Shown here: in pieces, positions 1 to 5,124 of the stretch
How the letters are laid out: every line of letters begins with the position of its first letter
Position numbering within the stretch: the first letter of the stretch is position 1
Assembly: GCA_964388275.1 (NCBI GenBank)
Contig: CAYLZD010000093.1
Span: 1 to 6,001, forward strand
Direction: 5' to 3'
Source: JARYLZ01 sp964388275
Lineage (GTDB): Bacteria > Bacteroidota > Ignavibacteria > SZUA-365
Length of the DNA: 6,001 nucleotides
Translations under genes and position numbers: made by a program
The notes under the pieces: generated by a model
Told to the model about the DNA's origin: nothing
Databases searched by the model: none
Seen by the model: the letters and a program-made list of their open reading frames with translations, nothing else

Positions 1-167
1 CACACCGGCACGCCGTCAACCGTGATCACCCGGCCGGAAATGCGCTGCTGTGCGACGGATGTCTGGAAGCTGAATCCGGATATTAAAAGTGCAAGCGCGA
101 AAGCGGCGCAAGCCGGCATCCGTGTCCGGGACGGACGGCGGACGTAAGAGCAAATAGCGATACGCAT
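1..167 (-). CDS. Secreted protein, N-terminal fragment (runs off the left edge)
   Basis: Only the first 55 codons are in the window; the frame is still open at position 1. The protein begins MRIAICSYVRRPSRTRM and has a classic Sec signal peptide: an arginine-rich n-region to about residue 16, a hydrophobic core at residues 19-34 (ACAAFALALLISGFSF), and a probable cleavage after TSVA at about residue 40. The mature part starts QQRISGRVITVDGVPV. The 'SGRV-x(4)-G-x-PV' pattern resembles the first strand of carboxypeptidase-regulatory-like or similar beta-sandwich domains common in exported proteins of Bacteroidota and relatives; this assignment is tentative. The start at 167 is favoured because AGGAG lies 8 bases upstream on the minus strand. 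A start at residue 17 (position 119) would also give a signal peptide but lacks such a site. A shorter out-of-frame minus ORF overlapping here is a shadow. Export is well supported; the function is unknown. Confidence 0.75.
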   Translation of the reverse strand, partial: MRIAICSYVRRPSRTRMPACAAFALALLISGFSFQTSVAQQRISGRVITVDGVPV

Positions 168-175
168 CGACACAT

Positions 176-181
176 CTCCTG
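176..181 (-). promoter_or_regulatory. Shine-Dalgarno site of the secreted-protein gene
   Basis: On the minus strand the sequence reads CAGGAG, then ATGTGTCG, then the ATG at 167. The AGGAG core with an 8-base spacer is the best ribosome binding site seen in the window, and it decides the start at 167. The ATG inside the spacer opens a different frame with no recognisable product. Confidence 0.7.
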
Positions 182-203
182 CTGCTCGGGAAAACTATAT
201 TTC

Positions 204-232
204 AAGCTATCGAAAAAGCGGGCGATTGTCAA
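204..232 (-). promoter_or_regulatory. Candidate sigma-70-type promoter for the secreted-protein gene
   Basis: Reading the minus strand, a perfect -35 hexamer TTGACA (227-232) is followed after 17 bases by TAGCTT (204-209), a weak -10 with three of six matches. The local sequence is AT-richer than its surroundings. Transcription would start near 197, giving a leader of about 30 bases with the AGGAG site well placed. If the host uses a Bacteroidota-type sigma factor, the real promoter may have different elements. Confidence 0.45.
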
Positions 233-302
233 TGGCCGGCCGGATGAAGCGGTAGGCGCCGATCTTGTTTGCCGCACGGCCGTTGCGAGTCTGCACCCGT
301 TC

Positions 303-494
303 CTACCTCAGCAGATGCATCGCCCTGGCGACCGTCCGCTCCGGCGTCGAGAGAACGATGAAGTACACGCCGGATCCTGCGCCGGGCGCGTGAATACCGG
401 CGTCGAAAAAGACCTCTAACGCGTACAGCGAACGACAGAACGGCAATCCATGCCGCGAGCGCAGCGCCGCTAATGCTTTTCCTGACTTCGCCAT
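303..494 (-). pseudogene. Remnant of a sorted protein's C-terminal (FlgD-like / type IX) tail
   Basis: The minus-strand frame ending at a TAG (303-305) closes with SGVYFIVLSTPERTV followed by ARAMHLLR. This matches the usual shape of FlgD-like Ig or type IX secretion C-terminal sorting tails: SGVYF, a short strand, T-x(3)-R, then a hydrophobic triplet plus R/K at the very end. Upstream, FFDAGIHAPGAG resembles the preceding strand and loop, but the usual tryptophan/asparagine segment between 'H' and 'SGVYF' appears to be missing by several residues. Residues before this (from ATG at 494, MAKSGKALAALRS) show no domain, and no long protein precedes the tail. The frame can be extended to a GTG at 548 without gaining recognisable content. 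I read it as the decayed 3' end of a gene whose body has been lost. It lies upstream of, and in the same orientation as, the secreted-protein gene at 167. A small intact protein is less likely. Confidence 0.45.
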
Positions 495-587
495 AGCAGC
501 ACCGAGGCTACACGGAATATCTTTGTAACTCCTGCTAAATGACGGCACTCTATCAACAGTATGCTTCCCTTGGCGAAGTCAGGAAAA
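477..587. repeat. 17-bp perfect inverted repeat with 77-bp centre
   Basis: TTTTCCTGACTTCGCCA at 477-493 is the exact reverse complement of TGGCGAAGTCAGGAAAA at 571-587. The match stops on both sides (476/588 and 494/570 do not pair). A further 6-bp pair, TAGCAG at 494-499 and CTGCTA at 532-537, lies inside the centre. No matching short direct repeat flanks the two outer ends, so a simple transposon insertion is not shown. The element covers the first codons of the sorting-tail remnant and part of the small plus-strand ORF. It could be a miniature element, the scar of an inverted duplication, or a structured transcript. Confidence 0.8.
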
Positions 588-685
588 CCCGGCCGTCGCT
601 TATAACGGAAGAGGAACGCGCGGACGCCGCGGCTCGCATGGCCGCTCAGTTCGATTCGCCCGCCTGGCTGTATCGTGTAGAATGA
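539..685 (+). CDS. Small hypothetical ORF (48 residues)
   Basis: ATG at 539 directly follows an in-frame TAA (536-538), so the start cannot lie further upstream. The product begins MTALYQQYASLGEVRKTRPS and ends DSPAWLYRVE before TGA (683-685). The middle is charged and likely helical (ITEEERADAAARMAAQF), and overall it reads like a small soluble protein, not a random translation. It has no signal peptide or membrane segment. I recognise no family. No clear ribosome binding site precedes the ATG, and residues 11-17 lie in the right arm of the 17-bp inverted repeat. It runs convergently toward the class V aminotransferase gene, with 82 bp between the stop codons. It may be a real small gene, a fragment of a larger one, or chance. 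Confidence 0.3.
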   Translation: MTALYQQYASLGEVRKTRPSLITEEERADAAARMAAQFDSPAWLYRVE

Positions 686-767
686 CGGTCCGGCGTTCCC
701 TTGCGCCCGGGGCGCGACTGTTCCCCGCGTTTCAGACGCCGGGTGGACGCTGATGCGCGATCCGCGC

Positions 768-2231
768 TCAACTCGCTTCGCCGAAGCCCCTCACCACCGG
801 CTCCTCGCGGAAGGAGAAATGAGGGAAATACGAGCGGAAGGGATAATCGAAGCCCTCGGGCCACCAGTTGCCCGTGCGCCTGTCGAGCAGGTAATTCCCC
901 TCGTACTCGCCCCGGGCTATGCGGTGCAGCATCCTCACGAGGCGGTCGACGTCGTCAGTGCTGTTGTAGCAGCCGAAACTCGCGCGCACCATACCGGGCA
1001 GATTGGTCCTGTCGCCCGCGAGTATTTCGTCCGTGATGCGCCCGATGTCTTCCGGATTAACCTTTAACAGGCGCTTGACGTAAGGATGCGCGCAGAAGCA
1101 GCCGTTGCGCACGCCTATGCCGCCTTCGGCGCTGAGTATGGCCGCCGTCTTCGCATGCGGAATCCCCTCGATGTCGAAGCAGATTACTCCCACCTTGCCG
1201 TGGATTTCGTGCTCATCGGTCGGGCCGTAGACGGTCAGTCCGGGCACTTCACGCATCAGGGGGAGCGCGTAAGACAGCAGGCGGTGCTCGTGCGCGGCTA
1301 TGGAGTCCATGCCGGCGCCCTGCAGAACGTGTATGGACGCGGCGAGAGCTATCGCGCCGGGCACGTTCGGGCTCCCGGCTTCCTCCTTGGCGGGCGGCGG
1401 CGACCAGGCGACGAAGTCTTCCTCCACGATTTCCACGACGCCTCCGCCGACCATGTCGGGATCCCCGAGCTCGAACCAGTCCTTCCTTCCCACGAGCACT
1501 CCGATGCCGAAAGGCGCGTACATCTTGTGCGCGGAGAAGGCCAGGAAGTCGAGATGACCGGGATCGTCGTGCGGCAGCGTGTCGATAGGGCGGTGCGGGG
1601 CGAGCTGCGCGGCGTCCACGAAAATCAGCGCGCCTTCATCGTGTGCGCGGCGCGCGAGATCGTGCGCGGGCGTGACAATGCCGGTGATGTTGGAGGCGCC
1701 CGTGACGGCGAGAAAACGCACATGCCCGCGGTGCCGGGCAAAGGCCCTGTCCAACGCGTCCATGTCGAGGTAACCCTTGTCGTCCGTTCCGACATGCGCC
1801 ACTTCCGCGTATTTGCGCCACGGCAGGTCGTTGGAGTGATGCTCCATCAGTGTGGTGATCACCACGTCGCCGGGGCGCCAGTCGCAGCGGTTGGCGAGTT
1901 TGTTGACGACCTCGGTGGTGTTCTTGCCGAAAATCACCGCGTCCTTTTCGAGATCGGCGCCCACGAAATTGCCCGCGATAACATGCGCCTCGTCGTAGGC
2001 GCGCGTAGCGAGAATCGACTTGAAACCGGTGCCGCGGTGAACGCCCGAGTAGAATTCCATGAATTCGGACATCACGTCGAGCGAATGGCGGAAGGACGGC
2101 GTGCTCGCGCCGTTGTCGAGAAACGCGTACGGAACCTTCTTGCCGTTCAGCAGCGGAACCAGCGTGTCTATCCCGACAATGGACGATCTGAGCTCGCCGA
2201 TGCTCCAATTGCACTTGTGCGCTGTGTTCAT
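768..2231 (-). CDS. Class V aminotransferase, cysteine-desulfurase-like (SufS/Csd type)
   Basis: A complete 487-residue PLP-dependent fold-type I enzyme. Family landmarks appear in order: FLDNGASTP (38-46), HRG (65-67), the phosphate-binding segment GKNTTEVVNKLA (102-113), MEHHSN (129-134), GASNITG (178-184), the ring-nitrogen aspartate and partner glutamine in FVDAAQL (D206, Q209), and SAHK (233-236), whose K236 is the predicted Schiff-base lysine. GSPNVPG follows (286-292), then R375-NGCFCAHP, with C380 aligning with the SufS catalytic cysteine, and RASFGCYNSTDDVDRL (416-431). Group II desulfurases release sulfur from cysteine, but many relatives act on other substrates, so the substrate is not fixed. 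About 45 aromatic, acidic residues after 440 (for example NWWPEGFDYPF) extend past the usual end. The ATG at 2231 has GGAGG ten bases upstream. It lies 70 bp downstream of the formiminotransferase gene on the same strand, suggesting co-transcription. The fold is certain; the exact reaction is not. Confidence 0.93.
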   Translation of the reverse strand: MNTAHKCNWSIGELRSSIVGIDTLVPLLNGKKVPYAFLDNGASTPSFRHSLDVMSEFMEFYSGVHRGTGFKSILATRAYDEAHVIAGNFVGADLEKDAVIFGKNTTEVVNKLANRCDWRPGDVVITTLMEHHSNDLPWRKYAEVAHVGTDDKGYLDMDALDRAFARHRGHVRFLAVTGASNITGIVTPAHDLARRAHDEGALIFVDAAQLAPHRPIDTLPHDDPGHLDFLAFSAHKMYAPFGIGVLVGRKDWFELGDPDMVGGGVVEIVEEDFVAWSPPPAKEEAGSPNVPGAIALAASIHVLQGAGMDSIAAHEHRLLSYALPLMREVPGLTVYGPTDEHEIHGKVGVICFDIEGIPHAKTAAILSAEGGIGVRNGCFCAHPYVKRLLKVNPEDIGRITDEILAGDRTNLPGMVRASFGCYNSTDDVDRLVRMLHRIARGEYEGNYLLDRRTGNWWPEGFDYPFRSYFPHFSFREEPVVRGFGEAS

Positions 2232-2301
2232 ATGGCTGATGCCTCCGTGTGCGGTGTGTGAATGGGATGCCCGGCGCGGGCGGATTCCCGCGGATCCGGC
2301 T

Positions 2302-3924
2302 CTACGCCGAGCGCGCTTCGAGCGCGGACAGGACGGCTATGCACTTTTCCTTCGCCCGGGCCACCATGCCGTCGGCTTCCGCCTGTATTCGCATGCGATA
2401 GCCGGCGTCCTTGATGCCGCCCATGTTGATCAGCACGTTTTTCCAGGCGCCCCAGATGCCCGTCTCGAGCGCCTTCGCGCCGACCTCGAGGTCCGATTTC
2501 GAGGCGAGGTTGCCGTGCGCGGCCATCTCTTCCATGGCCGGCCAGCAGCGGTCGGCGATGCGCATGGCCGTGAGCGGCACGTCGATGGCCTTCTTGAGTC
2601 CCGCCTGCATCGCGTCGCTTCTGGCGGCCTGCGCTTCCGGTGTGTCTTTCGGCATGCCGAGAGCCGCCAGGTAATCGTTGAAGGCGTTCGTGTCGGCGTC
2701 GATCACCGGTATGAGCTCGCGCATCGCGCTGTCGAGAGGAGGAATCAACGAGCGCATGACGGCGTCCTTGTCCTCGAATTTCCTCTTGCCGTAAGTCATC
2801 CACCCGACCATGGCGCCGAGGCCGGCGCCCATCGCGGCGATCAATGCGGACGCGCTGCCTCCGCCGGGAGCGGGCGTGCGCGAACCCAGCACCTCGACGA
2901 AGTTCCTGACGCTGAGCGAAGCAAGGGGCTCGTCGCGCTCGGAAGCCACCATGTACTCGATGATGCGTTTGTCCGGATCGAAGCGCGACACCGAGTTGAG
3001 GCCCAGGCGCTCCACCGCGAGGCGTATTTTCTGGCGCTCGTCGATTATGAAAAGGTTTTCCTTCCCGATGTAGTAATCAGCCGCCATCAGCATGGCTTCG
3101 AGCGGGATGAGGCCGACCAGTTCTGAGCCGCAGGCGGCGAGGTTCAATTCCTCCGCGTCCTTCCGGCATTCCTCGAAAGCGATATGCGGCGGCGTGATCT
3201 TGTAGTTGTCGAGATTGATCGAGACCTGGGCCATGTTGTACTCGTCGACGAACCAGCCGATGGCCTTGACGGCGCGGAGGCGGCCCGGTTCGCCGGCGCC
3301 CCGTCCCTGCTCGCGGATGTTGAGCGCGATGCGGTGCGCCTGCTCCTTCGTGCCGAGTATGTTGACGTTGTAGGCGATGAGGAAGAAGCGAGCACCGGAA
3401 CATGTGGCGCCCCAGGAAGGGATGAACTCGGCCGGGCCGTAATCCGGCTTCCACTCGGGCGTGACGATGCGTTTCGCCAGGGCTTCGTATTCGCCTTCGC
3501 GTATCTGGCGCAGGGATTTGCGCGCCGGGTTGTCCGACGCTTCCTCGTACAGGTATATCGGGATGCCCAGCTCTTCGCCCGCCCGGCGGCCGAATTCCTT
3601 CGCGAGGGCCACGCAGTCCTCCATCGTGACGTTCGCCACGGGAACGAAAGGGCAGACGTCCATGGCGCCGACCCGGGGATGCTCGCCGCTTTGCCTGCTC
3701 ATGTCAATCAGGCCCTTCGCCGCCCGCGCCGAGTTGAGCGCGCCTTCCACCACGGCCTCCGGCGATCCGACGAAGGTATAAACCGTTCGATTGGTGGATT
3801 TGCCCGGATCCACGTCCAACAGCGTACAGCCGGGTGTTTTTCTTATCGCGTCCGCGATGGCTTCGATGACGCGCTGATCGCGCCCCTCTGAAAAATTGGG
3901 AACGCATTCGACGATTTTTCGCAT
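2302..3924 (-). CDS. ftcD: Bifunctional glutamate formimidoyltransferase / formimidoyl-THF cyclodeaminase
   Basis: A complete 540-residue fusion, the length expected for the two-domain enzyme. The N-terminal formiminotransferase (about 1-325) starts MRKIVECVPNFSEGRD and carries STNRTVYTFVG (43-53) and SGEHPRVGAMDVCPFVP (79-95). H82 in the latter sits at the position of the catalytic histidine reported for porcine FTCD. It continues through the second subdomain with YNVNILGT, AIGWFVDEY and SINLDNY. The C-terminal cyclodeaminase (about 335-540) begins near FVEVLGSRTPAPGGGSASA and includes D-x-D-x(3)-F-x-D (DADTNAFNDYL, 409-419) and helical repeats. It transfers the formimino group of N-formimino-glutamate to tetrahydrofolate and then releases ammonia to form methenyl-THF, linking histidine breakdown to one-carbon folates in the cytoplasm. 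The frame is open back to 4149, but that extra part is non-coding in character and family homology starts at 3924. No strong Shine-Dalgarno is visible. No other hut gene lies in the window. Confidence 0.96.
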   Translation of the reverse strand: MRKIVECVPNFSEGRDQRVIEAIADAIRKTPGCTLLDVDPGKSTNRTVYTFVGSPEAVVEGALNSARAAKGLIDMSRQSGEHPRVGAMDVCPFVPVANVTMEDCVALAKEFGRRAGEELGIPIYLYEEASDNPARKSLRQIREGEYEALAKRIVTPEWKPDYGPAEFIPSWGATCSGARFFLIAYNVNILGTKEQAHRIALNIREQGRGAGEPGRLRAVKAIGWFVDEYNMAQVSINLDNYKITPPHIAFEECRKDAEELNLAACGSELVGLIPLEAMLMAADYYIGKENLFIIDERQKIRLAVERLGLNSVSRFDPDKRIIEYMVASERDEPLASLSVRNFVEVLGSRTPAPGGGSASALIAAMGAGLGAMVGWMTYGKRKFEDKDAVMRSLIPPLDSAMRELIPVIDADTNAFNDYLAALGMPKDTPEAQAARSDAMQAGLKKAIDVPLTAMRIADRCWPAMEEMAAHGNLASKSDLEVGAKALETGIWGAWKNVLINMGGIKDAGYRMRIQAEADGMVARAKEKCIAVLSALEARSA

Positions 3925-3954
3925 GAACAGACCGGATTTGTTTCGAGTGATGGT

Positions 3955-3982
3955 GATGCCGGGAGCGGAAGGTTCCGGCATC
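3955..3982 (-). promoter_or_regulatory. Hairpin in the formiminotransferase gene leader
   Basis: GATGCCGG (3955-3962) and CCGGCATC (3975-3982) form an 8-bp perfect GC-rich stem around a 12-base loop, 30 bases upstream of the ATG at 3924. If transcription starts at the candidate promoter just upstream, the hairpin would form almost the first bases of the mRNA. No run of T follows it in the minus direction, so it is not a typical intrinsic terminator. It may stabilise the 5' end or be incidental. Confidence 0.4.
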
Positions 3983-3985
3983 CCA

Positions 3986-4013
3986 AAAATAGGACGAAAC
4001 GAGCGAAGGGCAA
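3986..4013 (-). promoter_or_regulatory. Candidate promoter for the formiminotransferase-aminotransferase pair
   Basis: On the minus strand TTGCCC (4008-4013; four of six matches to the -35 consensus) is followed after 16 bases by TATTTT (3986-3991; four of six for -10). The predicted start near 3979 gives a leader of about 55 bases. The match is modest. It is offered because the segment is the only AT-rich stretch between the octamer repeat and the gene. Confidence 0.3.
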
Positions 4014-4025
4014 ACCGTGTGGGGA

Positions 4026-4057
4026 GAGCGGGGGAGCGGAGGAGCGGGGGAGCGGAG
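4026..4057. repeat. Octamer tandem repeat GAGCGGRG, four units
   Basis: Four perfect-length 8-bp units alternate GAGCGGGG and GAGCGGAG (4026-4033, 4034-4041, 4042-4049, 4050-4057), giving a 16-bp dimer. A G-rich lead-in (4021-4025) and a decaying GAGAGTAG follow the same pattern. The same octamer occurs as a longer array at 5931-6001, so this is a dispersed repeat family. It lies about 100-130 bp upstream of the formiminotransferase start. Three runs of four to five G on the plus strand are close to, but short of, a canonical G-quadruplex pattern. Confidence 0.85.
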
Positions 4058-4473
4058 GAGAGTAGCACAGAGAGGAACGGAGACAACGGAGGGTTTTCTT
4101 TGCCGCGGAGCGGACGGGCGGGCATGTGGCGCCATAATTGAACCGCCAAGACGCCAAGGATATTTTTTCGCTGCGCGTAAGGCCGGTGGAGTGGGACACC
4201 ATTACCTTTGAAGAACTTCCCTCTTCCCTCTTCTCTCTTCCCTCTTCAATTCACCCAGTTCCCAGTACCAGCCCCCAGTTACCCCGTTTACCGTTTACCG
4301 TTCCTCTTTCCCCCTTTCCGCCTTTCCCTTTCCTCATATCCCAACCGTCGCACCCTCGGAGCTCAGCCTGCTTATTCTTGAAGAAAGTAAATATCCGATA
4401 TGTTGATATCACCCGCGGCTCTCTCATTTTAATAGACCTGTTCCGGGCTCTGTGAAATCAGGCATCGGGCATC
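4058..4473. other. Intergenic mosaic of short words and pyrimidine tracts, no gene
   Basis: No protein-like frame was found. The stretch is a patchwork: purine words (CACAGAGAGGAACGGAG, 4067-4083), a CCGCCAAGACGCCAAG word (4143-4158), a pure pyrimidine run of 32 bases (4216-4247, CCCTCTT-type words), repeated CCCAGT words (4254-4279), a tandem GTTTACC pair (4286-4299), a second nearly pure pyrimidine stretch (about 4300-4334), and a tandem GGCATCG pair (4461-4474). These words resemble low-complexity intergenic text I recall from several environmental bacterial groups. A plus-strand frame starting MNRQDAKD arises purely from the CGCCAAGACGCCAAG word and should not be annotated. Confidence 0.7.
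4391..4433 (+). promoter_or_regulatory. Candidate promoter with interlocked palindromes, pointing into the 22-bp array
   Basis: TTGATA (4403-4408; five of six for -35) is followed after 19 bases by TTTAAT (4428-4433; five of six for -10). The spacing is one or two bases longer than ideal. Two interlocked inverted repeats overlap the -35: ATATC-C-GATAT (4391-4401) and GATAT-GTTG-ATATC (4397-4410). They share the middle GATAT and look like an operator for a dimeric regulator. A start near 4440 would transcribe the repeat array that begins about 50 bp downstream. There is no gene with a ribosome binding site in between, so the transcript would be non-coding. Confidence 0.35.
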
Positions 4474-4491
4474 GTGCGGGTATGCTTCCAA

Positions 4492-5124
4492 TGCTCGGGC
4501 CGGAGCGCACCGGCGCAGACGGGCGTCACGAGTGCCTGCGAATCCCCCCGAAAGGACGCCTGAAAGCGTGCGCAGGCGCCGGTGCAGGTCTTCGCGAGGA
4601 AGGTTGAAAGCGAGCGCGAGTGACCCTGCAAGTCGTGACGAGGACGGCTGCAAGTCTGCTCGGAGTGCCTTGCATGTGTGCTTCGAGTGCCCGTCGGCGT
4701 ACAAAAAGTTCGGGGAAGTTTGTGCGAGTGACAGTGCAAGTCTTCACGAGGACCTCAGCGTGTCTCCGCGAGTGGCCGTGCAAGTCTACGCGAGTATGCC
4801 GGCAAGTGAGTAAAAGTTGCCTGCGAGCGCGCATCAAGTGCTGTGCAAGCGGCAAAAGTGCTTGCACTTCCGCATCTTGTGCCCGGCGCAGCGCGCTTTA
4901 AGTGCCGGTAAGCGGGCGCGAGTGGCTGTGCAGGTGGTCACGAGGACGCCTGCAAGTCGACGCGAGTGGCTGTGCAAGTCGACACGAAGGACGCTGCAAG
5001 TGGCGGAAAAACAGAGCAAGTCGTCACGAGGACTCCTGCAAGTTTGCGCGAGGAGCCGTGCAAGCCGGCGCGAGGCCTCCTGCACGTCTACATCAAGTGC
5101 CGTGCAAGTCTGCTTCAAGTTCAA
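4492..5124. repeat. Degenerate 22-bp tandem repeat array (about 26-29 units)
   Basis: Contiguous units with a 22-bp period. Clear unit starts are 4561, 4583, 4605, 4627, 4649, 4671, 4713, 4735, 4757, 4779, 4801, 4822, 4844, 4863, 4885, 4907, 4929, 4951, 4973, 4995, 5015, 5037, 5059, 5081 and 5103. Positions 1-8 of the unit are TGCAAGTC, positions 12-16 are R-CGAG, and the last six are variable and C/G-rich. Four or five units are one to three bases short. Upstream of 4561 the pattern fades (4492, 4514, 4537), and the array stops abruptly at 5124. Units ending in -CYG alternate with units ending in -NCC across 4907-5102, a 44-bp higher-order repeat. There are no spacers, so it is not a CRISPR. 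A 22-bp period is not a multiple of three, and the consensus has no stop in any plus-strand frame; long overlapping frames also run through it on the minus strand. A real repeat protein is therefore unlikely. Function unknown. Confidence 0.9.

Noticed and set aside
83..277. 64-residue minus frame over the signal-peptide region
   Set aside because: It is out of frame with the signal peptide and the AGGAG-served start at 167. The in-frame gene, open to the window edge, is much better supported.
703..715. GCGCCCGGGGCGC palindrome as a terminator between the convergent genes
   Set aside because: The centre is too tight for a stable loop of normal size and no T run follows on either strand.
1086..2261. 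391-residue plus-strand frame
   Set aside because: It is antisense to the well-supported class V aminotransferase, has no family motifs, and reflects the high GC content.
2059..3126. 355-residue plus-strand frame
   Set aside because: It is antisense to FTCD and the aminotransferase start, histidine/arginine-rich, with no motif; a shadow.
3925..4149. 75-residue N-terminal extension of FTCD from a start at 4149
   Set aside because: The extension translates the octamer repeat and leader sequence. FTCD homology begins exactly at the internal methionine at 3924, and H82 numbering fits that start.
4138..4455. 105-residue plus frame starting MNRQDAKD
   Set aside because: It comes from the CCGCCAAGACGCCAAG repeat word followed by pyrimidine tracts (S/P/L/F-rich); no real protein features.
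4890..4915. AAGTGCCGGT resembling the Pasteurellaceae DNA uptake word AAGTGCGGT near a TfoX-like gene
   Set aside because: The match is imperfect, occurs once, is explained by the array consensus, and the host is not a Pasteurellaceae-like genome.
4492..5124. CRISPR array
   Set aside because: Units are contiguous with no unique spacers, the units themselves are degenerate, and no cas gene is present.
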